Positions 7,201-15,920 of a stretch of DNA of 22,900 nucleotides are shown in pieces. The stretch's first letter is position 1, and each line of letters opens with the position of its first letter. Location: contig JBIKLY010000060.1 of NCBI GenBank assembly GCA_044359525.1, positions 1-22,900 on the forward strand. Reading direction: 5' to 3'. The notes beneath the pieces are model-generated. The model was not told the DNA's origin. It was given only the letters and a program-made list of their open reading frames with translations, and did not search any database. A program made the translations under genes and the position numbers. This stretch comes from CAJBIL01 sp044359525 (GTDB lineage: Bacteria; Pseudomonadota; Gammaproteobacteria; Burkholderiales; Rhodocyclaceae).

Positions 7201-9117
7201 TTACGAGCGGTCTTTGTTCTCGATGGCAGACTTGTTGATTTCAACTTTATGGCGCGCACGTAAGGCGGCTAGATAAGCGGCAAAGTCTTCCTGTGCGGCG
7301 ATGCTACTGTATTCGCTCTGCAACAGCTTGCGCTGCTTCTCGTCCGGTTTTTCGGGCTGGCTTACTTTCGTGATCTTGTAGAGCATGTAATTGCCGCTAC
7401 CCAGCTCGACACCAACATAGGCCGGCAACTTCTGCACATCCGCCTTGAAGATCGCCTGCGCGGCTGCAGGCGGGAACTGGCGTGCCTGCGGACGTGAAAC
7501 GCTCTTGGCCGATGACCAGATGACCTTATCTTCGCTGCCTTTTTTCAACTCGACCAGCCGGGCTTCGCCGGCCTGCCTTGCCAGCACAGCAGCTTCCCGG
7601 GTTTTCAGGCGTGCTTCAATCTCCGCTTTTACACCATCGAAAGGCTTCAAGGCTGCAGGCTTGTATTCAATCACCCGGGCCGCCAGAAGCGTGTTGGGGG
7701 CAATTTCAACTGCTTCAGTATTACGTTTGTTCTTCAGTGAATCATCCGAGAACAGCGAAGCGAGAACCTTCTCGTTAGCCAACTGGCCAAGCGTCGCAAG
7801 GACTTTCGCGTCTGGATTTTTTGGCACCCAGCCGGTCTGGACAGGCTTGAGCTTGAATTTATCGATAACCGGCTGCAGGCTATCCGACTGCTCGTACACC
7901 ATGTTGGTAAAAACTTCAGCCGCTTCAGCAAATTTGCGTGTGGCCGTCTGGCGCTTCAACTCGCCCTCGATCTCGGGCCGGACCTCTTCAATTGAACGCT
8001 GCTTGCCGGCCTTGATACCGGTCAGCTTGATGATGTGATAACCGAATTCGGATTGAACGAGCGCCGAAATCTCACCCTCTTTCTGCTTGAATACTGTTTC
8101 CTCGAAGGCCTTGACCATCATGCCACGGCCGAAGAAACCGAGATCGCCACCTTTTTCGGCTGAACCGGGATCCTGCGAATGCTGTTTCGCCAACTCGGCG
8201 AATTTGGCTGGCGCCTTTTGTACATCCTTGAGCACTTCTTCCGCCTTGCTCTTTGCTTTGGCCTTGTCGGCAGCCGATGCATCCGCATTGGCTACCAGCA
8301 AAATATGGCTCGCACGCCGCTCTTCAGCCTGCTGATAGCGGTCCTTGTGGCCTTCATACCAGCTTTTAACTTCAGCGTCAGTGAGCGAAACCTGGGCCAG
8401 TAATGCATCAAGCGACAAAACAACATATTCCGTTCTGGCCTGCTCCGGCAGCTCAAACTGCTTCCTGTTGTCGTCGTAATATTTCTGTACGCTCGCAGCG
8501 TCAATCTTCACCTTGTCGGCAAACTGTTCGGGGGCAATACGGAACTCGGCAATCTGGCGCTCCTCCGATTGAATGCGCAGCATTGCCTCAGCAGAAGTAT
8601 TGGAAATGATACCGCTGTCGCCAACCGCACCGACCAGTTGCTGCAGAAGCAAATCCTGACGCAGCTGCGCCTCGAACTGTTGCTGCGTCATCCCCTGGCC
8701 GCGCAAAGCCGCCTCGTAACGCGCCATCGAAAACTGGCCGTTTTCCTGCAGCGCCGGAATTTTACCGATGATTTCACGCAGGGAATCATCACCTGCGCCA
8801 AGCCGCCCCTTGGCCGCTTCAATCAGCAGGAGACGCTGATCCACCAGAGAATTCAGCACCGCCAGCCTGGCTTCCGGTGTATTCATCATCTCCGGTTTGT
8901 AATTCGCACCGAGCGACTGCCGCATACGGTCCTGCTGATCACGCGACGCTTGATCAAACTGCTGTGCGGTGATTTTCGAATCGCCGACCTTGGCAAGATC
9001 TGCCCCCGCCCCATCATTGCGCATGTAGGAATCAACGCCAAAGAAAGCGAACGACAACGCAATCAGTGCGAGAAATCCCTGAACGATTCTTTTATTGTTG
9101 CGGACTGCGTCGAACAT
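7201..9117 (-). CDS. ppiD: membrane-anchored periplasmic peptidyl-prolyl isomerase/chaperone (SurA_N and parvulin domains)
   Basis: The product is 638 residues, close to the family length. PpiD is anchored in the inner membrane at the Sec translocon and helps fold proteins entering the periplasm. A short cytoplasmic N-terminus is followed by one membrane helix (about residues 11-30, VQGFLALIALSFAFFGVDSY). A SurA-like chaperone region (about 33-200) begins VGDSKITAQQFD. The parvulin domain is at about 267-373 (RRASHILLV, GGDLGFFGRGMMVKAFEE, SEFGYHIIKL). The C-terminal region resembles a second, degenerate domain. In many PpiD proteins the parvulin domain is inactive; whether this one is cannot be told here. 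It follows tRNA-Val but is separated from it by an intrinsic terminator, so it should have its own promoter in 9118-9160. I could not identify that promoter with confidence. Confidence 0.93.
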   Translation of the reverse strand: MFDAVRNNKRIVQGFLALIALSFAFFGVDSYMRNDGAGADLAKVGDSKITAQQFDQASRDQQDRMRQSLGANYKPEMMNTPEARLAVLNSLVDQRLLLIEAAKGRLGAGDDSLREIIGKIPALQENGQFSMARYEAALRGQGMTQQQFEAQLRQDLLLQQLVGAVGDSGIISNTSAEAMLRIQSEERQIAEFRIAPEQFADKVKIDAASVQKYYDDNRKQFELPEQARTEYVVLSLDALLAQVSLTDAEVKSWYEGHKDRYQQAEERRASHILLVANADASAADKAKAKSKAEEVLKDVQKAPAKFAELAKQHSQDPGSAEKGGDLGFFGRGMMVKAFEETVFKQKEGEISALVQSEFGYHIIKLTGIKAGKQRSIEEVRPEIEGELKRQTATRKFAEAAEVFTNMVYEQSDSLQPVIDKFKLKPVQTGWVPKNPDAKVLATLGQLANEKVLASLFSDDSLKNKRNTEAVEIAPNTLLAARVIEYKPAALKPFDGVKAEIEARLKTREAAVLARQAGEARLVELKKGSEDKVIWSSAKSVSRPQARQFPPAAAQAIFKADVQKLPAYVGVELGSGNYMLYKITKVSQPEKPDEKQRKLLQSEYSSIAAQEDFAAYLAALRARHKVEINKSAIENKDRS

Positions 9118-9162
9118 ATTGATTGCCCGTTAATCGTGAGAGAACAGAAACATAATCGAAAT

Positions 9163-9188
9163 AAAAAAGGCGAACTTGCGTTCGCCTT
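9163..9188 (-). terminator. intrinsic terminator after hupB-tRNA-Val
   Basis: On the minus strand the 9-bp stem AAGGCGAAC / GTTCGCCTT has a 4-nt loop and is followed directly by a run of T, the classic Rho-independent form. It ends transcription from hupB and tRNA-Val before ppiD. Confidence 0.88.
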
Positions 9189-9265
9189 CCAGTAGCAGAT
9201 GAGTCGCCGGAATCAAACCAACCGAACCACCACTCCAAAACACTACAAACCATTATTGTTCTTGA

Positions 9266-9341
9266 TGGTGGGTGCTGACGGGCTCGAACCGCCGACATCC
9301 AGCTTGTAAGGCTAGCGCTCTACCAACTGAGCTAAGCACCC
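9266..9341 (-). tRNA. tRNA-Val (anticodon UAC)
   Basis: The 76-nt minus-strand gene folds into a full cloverleaf. Its acceptor stem is GGGTGCT/AGCACCC with discriminator A and an encoded CCA at 9266-9268. The D-loop is AGTTGGTA, the anticodon loop CTTACAA has TAC at 9306-9308, and the T-loop is TTCGAGC. It starts 28 nt after the hupB stop and is probably cotranscribed with hupB. Confidence 0.97.
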
Positions 9342-9369
9342 TCTAGAAATGGCTGAAGCGCAAAGACGA

Positions 9370-9642
9370 CTAGTTTACCGCATCCTTGAGTCCTTTGCCA
9401 GCGCGGAACTTCGGCACCTTGGCGGCCTTGATCTTGATCGTTGCACCGGTACGCGGATTGCGACCGCTGCGTGCAGCACGTTTGCCGACATAAAAAGTAC
9501 CAAAACCAACCAGTGTGACCATACCGCCTTTTTTCAGCGACGTTTTTACCGCAGCGATTGTCGCGTCAAGTGCACGACCCGCCGCTGCCTTGGAAATTTC
9601 AGCAGACTTGGCGATTTGCTCGATCAGTTCAGATTTATTCAC
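9370..9642 (-). CDS. hupB: DNA-binding protein HU-beta
   Basis: The 90-residue protein has the standard HU length. HU is a dimeric nucleoid protein that bends and wraps DNA. The N-terminal helices read MNKSELIEQIAKSAEISKAA. The DNA-binding arm is around residues 53-75, with the GRNPRTG signature. The C-terminus VPKFRAGKGLKDAVN is typical. The start codon is GTG at 9640-9642, preceded by a strong purine site (AAGGGGG). The gene has its own sigma-70 promoter about 50 bp upstream and is followed by tRNA-Val. Its place downstream of lon matches many proteobacteria. Confidence 0.97.
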   Translation of the reverse strand: MNKSELIEQIAKSAEISKAAAGRALDATIAAVKTSLKKGGMVTLVGFGTFYVGKRAARSGRNPRTGATIKIKAAKVPKFRAGKGLKDAVN

Positions 9643-9691
9643 TTATGCCCCCTTCGATTGATGATGGAAGAACAGGAAATCCTGCACGCGT

Positions 9692-9721
9692 TTTATAACA
9701 AGGCGCAAATCCTTGTGTCAA
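9692..9721 (-). promoter_or_regulatory. strong sigma-70 promoter of hupB
   Basis: Read on the minus strand, TTGACA (9716-9721, perfect) is followed by an 18-bp spacer and TATAAA (9692-9697, five of six). The spacer itself carries an inverted repeat, CAAGG and CCTTG separated by 7 nt, which could be an operator. Confidence 0.82.
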
Positions 9722-9763
9722 GCGGATTCTGGGGGTTTCAGCGGAGTTTTCGGAACGCACAAA

Positions 9764-9792
9764 GCATGCCGGAGGAGTTGCCTCCGGCATGC
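9764..9792 (-). terminator. stem-loop terminator of lon
   Basis: A perfect 12-bp stem (GCATGCCGGAGG / CCTCCGGCATGC) with an AGTTG loop starts 12 bp after the lon stop. On the minus strand it is followed by TTTGTG, a weak U-tract. Confidence 0.75.
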
Positions 9793-9804
9793 ATTCATGC
9801 TGAA

Positions 9805-12231
9805 TCAATGAGTAAGGATAGTTTGTGCAGAAACGTTCTCTGGTCCAGCGGCAACCGCAGGTGTTGCATCCGTGGTAACAAGCGGTTCGGGCTGGCGCTC
9901 AAGCGCGTGCGCCAGCACCTGATCGATCCATTTCACCGGAATGATCTCAAGCTTGTTTTTGATGTTGTCCGGAATATCGGCAAGATCCCTGACGTTCTCT
10001 TCCGGAATCAGCACCCGGCTCAAACCACCGCGCACCGCCGCAAGCAACTTTTCCTTCAGCCCACCGATCGGTAGCACTTCACCGCGTAGCGTAATCTCGC
10101 CGGTCATCGCCACATCGCAGCACACCGGAATGCCAGTCAGCACCGACACCAGCGCGGTGCAGATGCCAACGCCGGCCGACGGGCCATCTTTCGGAATCGC
10201 ACCTTCCGGCAAGTGAATATGGATGTCACTCTTCTGGTAGAAGTCCGTATCGATCCCCAGCGACTGTGCTCGCTTGCGGACAACCGACAAAGCTGCCTGA
10301 ATCGACTCCTGCATCACTTCGCCGAGTTTGCCGGTGGTGATCGTCTTGCCCTTGCCCGGCAGCACAACCGATTCGATGGTCAGCAACTCGCCACCAACTT
10401 CGGTCCATGCCAGACCAGTCACTTGTCCGACCTGGTTTTCACGTTCTGCCATACCAAAACTGTAGCGACGAACACCGAGGAACTTGTCCAGATTGCGTGC
10501 GGTGACGGCAAGCTTCGTCTGACTCTTCTTGAGCAACAGCGTCTTGACGACTTTGCGGCAAATCTTCGAAATGTCACGCTCGAGCGCCCGCACGCCGGCT
10601 TCGCGCGTGTAGTAGCGCACGATGTCACGTAGGGCGCCTTCGGCAACGGTCAGTTCGGTCTTCTTCAGACCGTTGGTTTTCATTTGCTTTGGCAGCAGAT
10701 AACGCTGCGCAATGTTGACCTTCTCGTCCTCGGTGTAGCCGGAGAGACGGATCACTTCCATACGATCAAGCAGTGGCGCCGGAATGTTCAGCGTGTTGGC
10801 GGTTGCCACGAACATCACTTCGGAGAGGTCGTACTCAACCTCGACATAGTGATCGACAAAGGTCGAGTTCTGTTCCGGGTCGAGCACTTCCAGCAGCGCC
10901 GAACTCGGATCGCCACGAAAATCCTGGCCCAGCTTGTCGACTTCGTCGAGCAGGAAGAGCGGGTTCTTCACTGCGACCTTAGTCATGTTCTGCAGAATTT
11001 TGCCCGGCATCGAACCAATGTACGTGCGACGGTGGCCGCGAATCTCGGCTTCGTCGCGCACGCCGCCGAGGCTCATGCGAACAAACTTGCGGCCGGTTGC
11101 ATGTGCAATCGACTGCCCAAGCGAGGTCTTGCCGACACCCGGCGGGCCGACGAGGCAGAGAATCGGCGCCTTCAAACGATCGACGCGCTGTTGCACGGCA
11201 AGATATTCAAGGATGCGTTCTTTGACCTTCTCCAGGCCCCAGTGGTCCTTGTCGAGGATTTTTCCGGCCTCGGCCAGATCCTTGCTAATCCGCGTCTTCT
11301 TACGCCACGGCAGACCGATCAGCGTCTCGATAAAGTTGCGCACGACGGTGGCTTCCGCTGACATCGGCGACATCAGCTTGAGCTTCTTGAGCTCGGCCTG
11401 CGCCTTGGCGATACCTTCCTTGCTCATGCCGGCGTCTTTGATCTTTTTTTCGATATCGTCAAGATCGGCGCCGTCTTCGCCTTCGCCGAGTTCTTTCTGA
11501 ATCGCCTTGACCTGCTCGTTCAGGTAATACTCGCGCTGGCTCTTTTCCATCTGGCGCTTGACGCGGCCACGGATGCGCTTTTCAACCTGCAGGATGTCGA
11601 TTTCGGTTTCGAGTTGCGAAAGCAGGCGTTCGATGCGCGCGCGGATCTCGAACATTTCGAGAATTTCCTGCTTTTGCTCCAGCTTGAGCGGCAGGTGCGC
11701 AGCAATCGTATCGGCCAGACGACCGGCTTCTTCGATCCCGGCGATCGAGGTCAGGATCTCCGGTGGAATCTTTTTGTTCAGTTTGACGTACTGATCGAAC
11801 TGCGCAATCACCGCGCGCCGCAAAGCCTCGACTTCATGATCCAGACCATCTTCCGCGGCCACTGGCCGGGCCAGCGCAGTGAACATTGTTTCCTGCGCCT
11901 GGATCGATTCGACATGCGCACGCTGCGTGCCTTCAACCAGCACCTTCACGGTACCGTCAGGCAGCTTCAGCATCTGCAGGATATTGGCGACACAGCCGAT
12001 GGCGTAGAGATCCTCAGCTTCCGGATCGTCTTTCGCCGCCGACTTCTGGGCAACCAGCAGAATACTTTTGCCAGCCTCCATCGCCACTTCCAGCGCCTTG
12101 ATCGACTTCGGTCGCCCGACAAACAGTGGGATCACCATGTGCGGGAAAACAACCACATCACGCAACGGCAACAGCGGCAGTTCGACAGCTTCAGTCGAAG
12201 ACAGGTTGGAATTCGTAGAATTCGTAGACAT
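9805..12231 (-). CDS. lon: ATP-dependent protease Lon
   Basis: The product is 808 residues, the normal length for bacterial Lon (LonA). Lon is a cytosolic hexamer that unfolds and degrades misfolded and regulatory proteins. The N-terminal substrate-binding domain begins at LPLLPLRDVVVFPHMVIPLF (about 18-37). A long coiled helical region spans about 185-290. The AAA+ module has Walker A GPPGVGKT (362-369) and Walker B LFLLDEVDKL (425-434). The peptidase domain carries the Ser-Lys dyad: Ser685 in KDGPSAG and Lys728 in GGLKEK. All key residues are present. It lies 85 bp downstream of clpX but has its own heat-shock-type promoter, and it ends in a strong stem-loop. Confidence 0.97.
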   Translation of the reverse strand: MSTNSTNSNLSSTEAVELPLLPLRDVVVFPHMVIPLFVGRPKSIKALEVAMEAGKSILLVAQKSAAKDDPEAEDLYAIGCVANILQMLKLPDGTVKVLVEGTQRAHVESIQAQETMFTALARPVAAEDGLDHEVEALRRAVIAQFDQYVKLNKKIPPEILTSIAGIEEAGRLADTIAAHLPLKLEQKQEILEMFEIRARIERLLSQLETEIDILQVEKRIRGRVKRQMEKSQREYYLNEQVKAIQKELGEGEDGADLDDIEKKIKDAGMSKEGIAKAQAELKKLKLMSPMSAEATVVRNFIETLIGLPWRKKTRISKDLAEAGKILDKDHWGLEKVKERILEYLAVQQRVDRLKAPILCLVGPPGVGKTSLGQSIAHATGRKFVRMSLGGVRDEAEIRGHRRTYIGSMPGKILQNMTKVAVKNPLFLLDEVDKLGQDFRGDPSSALLEVLDPEQNSTFVDHYVEVEYDLSEVMFVATANTLNIPAPLLDRMEVIRLSGYTEDEKVNIAQRYLLPKQMKTNGLKKTELTVAEGALRDIVRYYTREAGVRALERDISKICRKVVKTLLLKKSQTKLAVTARNLDKFLGVRRYSFGMAERENQVGQVTGLAWTEVGGELLTIESVVLPGKGKTITTGKLGEVMQESIQAALSVVRKRAQSLGIDTDFYQKSDIHIHLPEGAIPKDGPSAGVGICTALVSVLTGIPVCCDVAMTGEITLRGEVLPIGGLKEKLLAAVRGGLSRVLIPEENVRDLADIPDNIKNKLEIIPVKWIDQVLAHALERQPEPLVTTDATPAVAAGPENVSAQTILTH

Positions 12232-12253
12232 CGATGGTGCCCTATAGGTAAGC

Positions 12254-12281
12254 GTTCAAGCCCCGAGATGGGGGCTTGAAC
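12254..12281. repeat. 11-bp stem-loop between clpX and lon
   Basis: GTTCAAGCCCC (12254-12264) and GGGGCTTGAAC (12271-12281) are perfect reverse complements around a 6-nt loop. No T-run follows on the minus strand, so it would be an imperfect terminator for clpX. It overlaps the -10 box of the sigma-32-type lon promoter. Confidence 0.7.
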
Positions 12282-12293
12282 CGGTATTTCAAG
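12266..12293 (-). promoter_or_regulatory. sigma-32 (RpoH) heat-shock promoter of lon
   Basis: On the minus strand CTTGAAA (12287-12293) is followed by 13 bp and CCCCATCT (12266-12273). This is an essentially perfect match to the proteobacterial RpoH consensus (CTTGAAA, 11-16 bp, CCCCATnT). It lies 35-62 bp upstream of the lon ATG. Heat control of lon by RpoH is established in E. coli. Confidence 0.85.
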
Positions 12294-12316
12294 CTGCTTT
12301 GACAGCAGCAACGCGT

Positions 12317-13588
12317 TCAGTTGGCGCCGGAAACCTTTGGCTGATCTGCGTAGATCAGTATCGGCTGGGCATCGCCACTGATCATGTTTTCGTCGATGAC
12401 GACCTTTGAGACATTCTCCATACCGGGAAGTTCGTACATGGTATCGAGCAATACGGACTCCAGGATGGAGCGCAGGCCACGTGCGCCAGTTTTGCGTTCA
12501 AGCGCCCGTTTGGCAATCGCGGTCATCGCCGCCGGACGAATTTCCAGCTCAACGCCTTCCATCGAAAAGAGCTTCTGGTACTGCTTGACCAGCGCGTTCT
12601 TCGGTTCGATCAGAATCTGCACCAGCGCCGCCGTCGACAGTTCTTCGAGCGTCGCCACCACCGGCAAGCGACCAATCAGCTCGGGGATCAGACCGAACTT
12701 GATCAGATCCTCGGGTTCAACGCTGCGCAGCACTTCGCCAATCGCCTTCTTGTTGTCCTTGCTCTTCACTTCAGCGCTGAAGCCGATACCGCCCCGCTCC
12801 GAACGGAAGCGGATGACCTTTTCCAGGCCGTCAAAGGCGCCGCCACAGACAAACAGGATGTTGGTCGTATCGACCTGCACGAAATCCTGGTTCGGATGCT
12901 TGCGCCCGCCCTGCGGCGGCACCGAGGCCACCGTACCTTCGATCAGTTTGAGCAACGCCTGCTGCACGCCTTCGCCCGACACATCGCGAGTGATCGACGG
13001 ATTGTCGGACTTGCGCGAAATCTTGTCGATTTCGTCGATATAGACAATGCCCTGCTGTGCCTTTTCGACATCGTAGTCGCACTTCTGCAGCAGCTTCTGG
13101 ATGATATTTTCGACGTCCTCGCCAACGTAACCGGCTTCGGTCAGCGTCGTCGCATCGGCCATCACAAAAGGTACGTTGAGCAGGCGGGCAAGCGTCTGCG
13201 CAAGCAGCGTCTTGCCGGAACCGGTCGGGCCGATCAGCAGGATATTGCTCTTGGCGAGCTCAACCTCTTCGCTCCCCTTGCTGTGGTGACGCAGGCGCTT
13301 GTAATGGTTGTACACCGCGACCGAAAGAATGCGCTTGGCCGGACTCTGGCCAATCACGTACTGATCGAGGATCGAGCAGATCTCCTTGGGCGTCGGCAAA
13401 TCGCTCCTTACCCCCTTGACCCCCTGATCACCCGCGATCTCATCACGAACGATGTCGTTGCAAAGTTCAATGCACTCGTCGCAAATGAACACGGACGGGC
13501 CTGCAATCAGCTTCTTTACTTCGTGCTGGCTCTTGCCGCAGAACGAGCAGTAGAGCAATTTTTCGCTGCCGCTTTTCTTTTCCGCCAT
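12317..13588 (-). CDS. clpX: ClpXP protease ATPase/unfoldase subunit ClpX
   Basis: The product is 423 residues, the standard length. ClpX forms an AAA+ hexamer that unfolds tagged substrates (for example ssrA-tagged proteins) and feeds them to ClpP. The N-terminal zinc-binding domain has four cysteines in two pairs: CSFC (Cys14, Cys17) and CDEC (Cys36, Cys39). Walker A is GPTGSGKT (120-127). Walker B is IVYIDEIDKI, followed by the sensor and substrate-recognition regions. The IGF-type loop that docks on ClpP is not confirmed; GGIGFSAEV at about 268-276 is the likely site. It lies 68 bp after clpP and is probably cotranscribed with it. A purine-rich site (GAGGTAGG) precedes the ATG. Confidence 0.97.
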   Translation of the reverse strand: MAEKKSGSEKLLYCSFCGKSQHEVKKLIAGPSVFICDECIELCNDIVRDEIAGDQGVKGVRSDLPTPKEICSILDQYVIGQSPAKRILSVAVYNHYKRLRHHSKGSEEVELAKSNILLIGPTGSGKTLLAQTLARLLNVPFVMADATTLTEAGYVGEDVENIIQKLLQKCDYDVEKAQQGIVYIDEIDKISRKSDNPSITRDVSGEGVQQALLKLIEGTVASVPPQGGRKHPNQDFVQVDTTNILFVCGGAFDGLEKVIRFRSERGGIGFSAEVKSKDNKKAIGEVLRSVEPEDLIKFGLIPELIGRLPVVATLEELSTAALVQILIEPKNALVKQYQKLFSMEGVELEIRPAAMTAIAKRALERKTGARGLRSILESVLLDTMYELPGMENVSKVVIDENMISGDAQPILIYADQPKVSGAN

Positions 13589-13656
13589 CTCGGCCTACCT
13601 CATTCCATGTCGCGACTGCATCGATTTTGATACCAGAACCGGGATCAAAGCCGCAG

Positions 13657-14295
13657 TCAAACTGTTTCGCGATTGACCAGAACCTTGTCAATCAAACCGT
13701 ATTCTGCCGCTTCCTGCGCCGAAAGGAAATTGTCACGATCAGTATCGCGTTCAATACGCTCAAGCGGCTGCCCGGTGTGATGCGCCATGATCTGATTTAG
13801 CTTGTCGCGCAAAGAAAGGATTTCCTTGGCGTGAATGGCGATATCAGAAGCCTGGCCCTGAAAACCGCCCATCGGCTGGTGAATCATGACGCGCGAATTG
13901 GGCAGGGCGAAACGTTTGCCCTTGGTGCCGGCAGTCAGCAGGAACGCGCCCATCGAACAGGCCTGCCCCATGCACAGCGTCGACACGTCGGGCTTGATGA
14001 ACTGCATGGTGTCGTAAATCGACATCCCGGCCGTCACCGAACCGCCCGGCGAGTTGATATAGAAAGAAATATCCTTGTCCGGATTCTCGGCTTCAAGGAA
14101 CAGGAGCTGCGCCACCACCAGATTGGCGGTAACGTCATTGACCGGGCCAATCAGGAAAATGACGCGTTCCTTGAGCAGGCGCGAATAAATGTCGTACGCC
14201 CGCTCACCGCGACCACTCTGCTCGATCACCATCGGGACCATGCCGAGCGCCTGCGGATTCCAGCTGCTTTCGGATTCAATACGATCAAAGTTCAT
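13657..14295 (-). CDS. clpP: ATP-dependent Clp protease proteolytic subunit
   Basis: The product is 212 residues, typical for proteobacterial ClpP including its short propeptide. ClpP forms the two-ring serine peptidase chamber that works with ClpX here and with ClpA elsewhere. The catalytic triad is Ser114 (QACSMGAFLL), His139 (VMIHQPMGG) and Asp188 (RDTDRDNF), spaced exactly as in E. coli. The oxyanion strand SPGGSVTAG (82-90) is present. A GAGGAG ribosome site lies just upstream of the ATG at 14295. It follows tig after 39 bp, too short for much regulation, so it is probably read from tig or from a promoter inside it. Confidence 0.97.
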   Translation of the reverse strand: MNFDRIESESSWNPQALGMVPMVIEQSGRGERAYDIYSRLLKERVIFLIGPVNDVTANLVVAQLLFLEAENPDKDISFYINSPGGSVTAGMSIYDTMQFIKPDVSTLCMGQACSMGAFLLTAGTKGKRFALPNSRVMIHQPMGGFQGQASDIAIHAKEILSLRDKLNQIMAHHTGQPLERIERDTDRDNFLSAQEAAEYGLIDKVLVNRETV

Positions 14296-14334
14296 GTCAG
14301 CTCCTCTGTTTCCGGATTAAGGCTTGATGCCTGC

Positions 14335-15654
14335 TCAGGACTTCTGGCCCATCAGTTCGTCGAAAGCGACTGGCTTATCGATCACTTTGGCAGTCGCCAG
14401 CGCCCAGGCCACCACGTTGTCTTCAATTGCCACGCCTTCGATTTCGGCAAGGCGCTGCGGCTGGGCATAGTACCAACGTACAACTTCTTCCGGATGCTCA
14501 TAGCTCTCGGCAGATTCCTCGACGATCGCCTTGACCTGATCCGACTTGGCATGCAGCTCATTGACCTTGACCACTTCGGAGAGAACCAGGCCGAGGCTGA
14601 CGCGGCGCTTTGCCTGCTCGCCAAACCACTCCGGTTGCATCGGGAAGTCTTTTACCTTCATGCCGCGCTGTTCCATGTCCTGACGCGCCATCTGCATCAG
14701 TCGCTCGATTTCCATCTCGACCAGTGCATTCGGCACATCGATCGGATTGGCCTTGAGCAAACCCTCCATTACCTGGTCCTTGATCTTGGCCTGCAGACGT
14801 TTTTTTACTTCGCGTCGCAGATTGGTTTCGATCTCAAGACGCATTTTGTCCGTATCACCATCTTCGACACCAAGCATCTTGGCGAATTCCGCATCAAGTT
14901 CGGGCAATACCGGCTCGGAAACGCTCTTGACAGTGATATCGAAGCTTACAGTTTGACCCGCCAGATCCTTGGAAAAATAGTCTTCCGGGAAAGTCATTTC
15001 GAAGGACTTCGCTTCACCGGCCTTCAGGCCGATCACGGCATTTTCGAAGTCTGCCAGCATGGCGCCTTCACCGAGAACGAAGGGGTAATCATTGGCCTGG
15101 CCGCCCTGGAAAGGCTCGCCGCCTTTTTTACCGAGGAAATCAATAACAACGCGATCCCCCTTGCTGGCCGCACGCTCGACCGGCTCGTGCTTGACGCGCT
15201 GCTTGCGCAGGATTTCAATGGTGTTGTCGATTTCTGCAGCACCGACCACCAGAACCGGACGCTCAATCTCGACAGCCGTCAGGTCGCCCAGCTTGACCTC
15301 GGGATACACCTCGAAAACTGCCGAAAACTCGACATGCGTCGGGTTTTCACTGACCTTCGGTTCAATCTTCGGATAACCGGCAATGCGCAATTGCTGCGTC
15401 TTCACGGCTTCGCCGAATACACGGTCAAGTGCGTCGCTTAATGCCTCATGCCGGGCCTGCTCACCGTACTGCTGCTTGACGATATTGGCCGGCACCTTGC
15501 CCGGACGGAAGCCCGGCATCTTGACGCTCTTGCCCATACGCTTCAGGCGCTGATCGACATCTTTATCGAGATCGGCGATGGGCACCATAAGATCCAGACG
15601 GCGCTCGAGGGAATTGGCGACTTGTACGTTGGTGTTTGCGGCGTTCGTTTCCAT
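14335..15654 (-). CDS. tig: trigger factor (ribosome-associated chaperone/prolyl isomerase)
   Basis: From the ATG at 15654 the protein is 439 residues, a normal trigger factor. I chose this start because AAGGA lies about 8 nt upstream and because the in-frame ATG at 15744 would put the coding start inside tRNA-Leu. It binds the ribosome exit tunnel and shields new chains. The ribosome-docking signature GFRPGKVP is at residues 48-55. The FKBP-type isomerase domain (about 160-245) begins GDRVVIDFLGKKGGEPFQGG. The long helical C-terminal arms follow. It heads the tig-clpP-clpX run and lies 60 bp after tRNA-Leu, whose promoter may also drive it. Confidence 0.96.
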   Translation of the reverse strand: METNAANTNVQVANSLERRLDLMVPIADLDKDVDQRLKRMGKSVKMPGFRPGKVPANIVKQQYGEQARHEALSDALDRVFGEAVKTQQLRIAGYPKIEPKVSENPTHVEFSAVFEVYPEVKLGDLTAVEIERPVLVVGAAEIDNTIEILRKQRVKHEPVERAASKGDRVVIDFLGKKGGEPFQGGQANDYPFVLGEGAMLADFENAVIGLKAGEAKSFEMTFPEDYFSKDLAGQTVSFDITVKSVSEPVLPELDAEFAKMLGVEDGDTDKMRLEIETNLRREVKKRLQAKIKDQVMEGLLKANPIDVPNALVEMEIERLMQMARQDMEQRGMKVKDFPMQPEWFGEQAKRRVSLGLVLSEVVKVNELHAKSDQVKAIVEESAESYEHPEEVVRWYYAQPQRLAEIEGVAIEDNVVAWALATAKVIDKPVAFDELMGQKS

Positions 15655-15714
15655 TGAAAATCCTTGAAGTCCTGTGAATACGGGCTGAAAGTCGGTTGAA
15701 AGCGGTTTGATTCG

Positions 15715-15799
15715 TGGTGCGAGAGAAGGGAGTCGAACCCCCACGCCTTGCGGCGCTGGAACCTAAATCCAGTGCGTCTACCAATTCCGCCACTCTCGC
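15715..15799 (-). tRNA. tRNA-Leu (anticodon UAG)
   Basis: The 85-nt minus-strand gene is a class II tRNA with the long variable arm of tRNA-Leu. Its acceptor stem is GCGAGAG/CTCTCGC with discriminator A and an encoded CCA at 15715-15717. The anticodon stem is CTGGA/TCCAG with TAG at 15763-15765, and the T-loop is TTCGACT. It precedes tig by 60 bp. Confidence 0.97.
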
Positions 15800-15811
15800 G
15801 CTGAATCGGCC

Positions 15812-15841
15812 ATTTTACCCGAGATAACCCTATACTGTCAG
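15812..15841 (-). promoter_or_regulatory. sigma-70 promoter of tRNA-Leu (and possibly tig)
   Basis: On the minus strand CTGACA (15836-15841, five of six) and TAAAAT (15812-15817, five of six) are 18 bp apart. The -10 box ends 12 bp before the mature tRNA 5' end, a normal distance for a tRNA promoter. Confidence 0.75.
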
Positions 15842-15920
15842 CCGCCTGAGTGCTTTAGCAGCGTTTTATGCGTCATCAATCGCCTCCCGCCTGCTACCCG
15901 CAATATCCGCGAACCCTGCA

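Noticed and set aside
13831..15441. Long plus-strand open frame (536 codons) across clpP and tig
   Set aside because: It is antisense to two strongly conserved genes, and its translation is His/Arg/Leu-rich without any motif.
15655..15744. N-terminal extension of trigger factor
   Set aside because: It runs through tRNA-Leu. The start at 15654 has a ribosome site and gives the normal N-terminus.
15826..15920. Plus-strand promoter for hpnC (TATACT at 15831)
   Set aside because: No acceptable -35 box lies at 16-18 bp, and the same bases are better explained by the minus-strand tRNA-Leu promoter.
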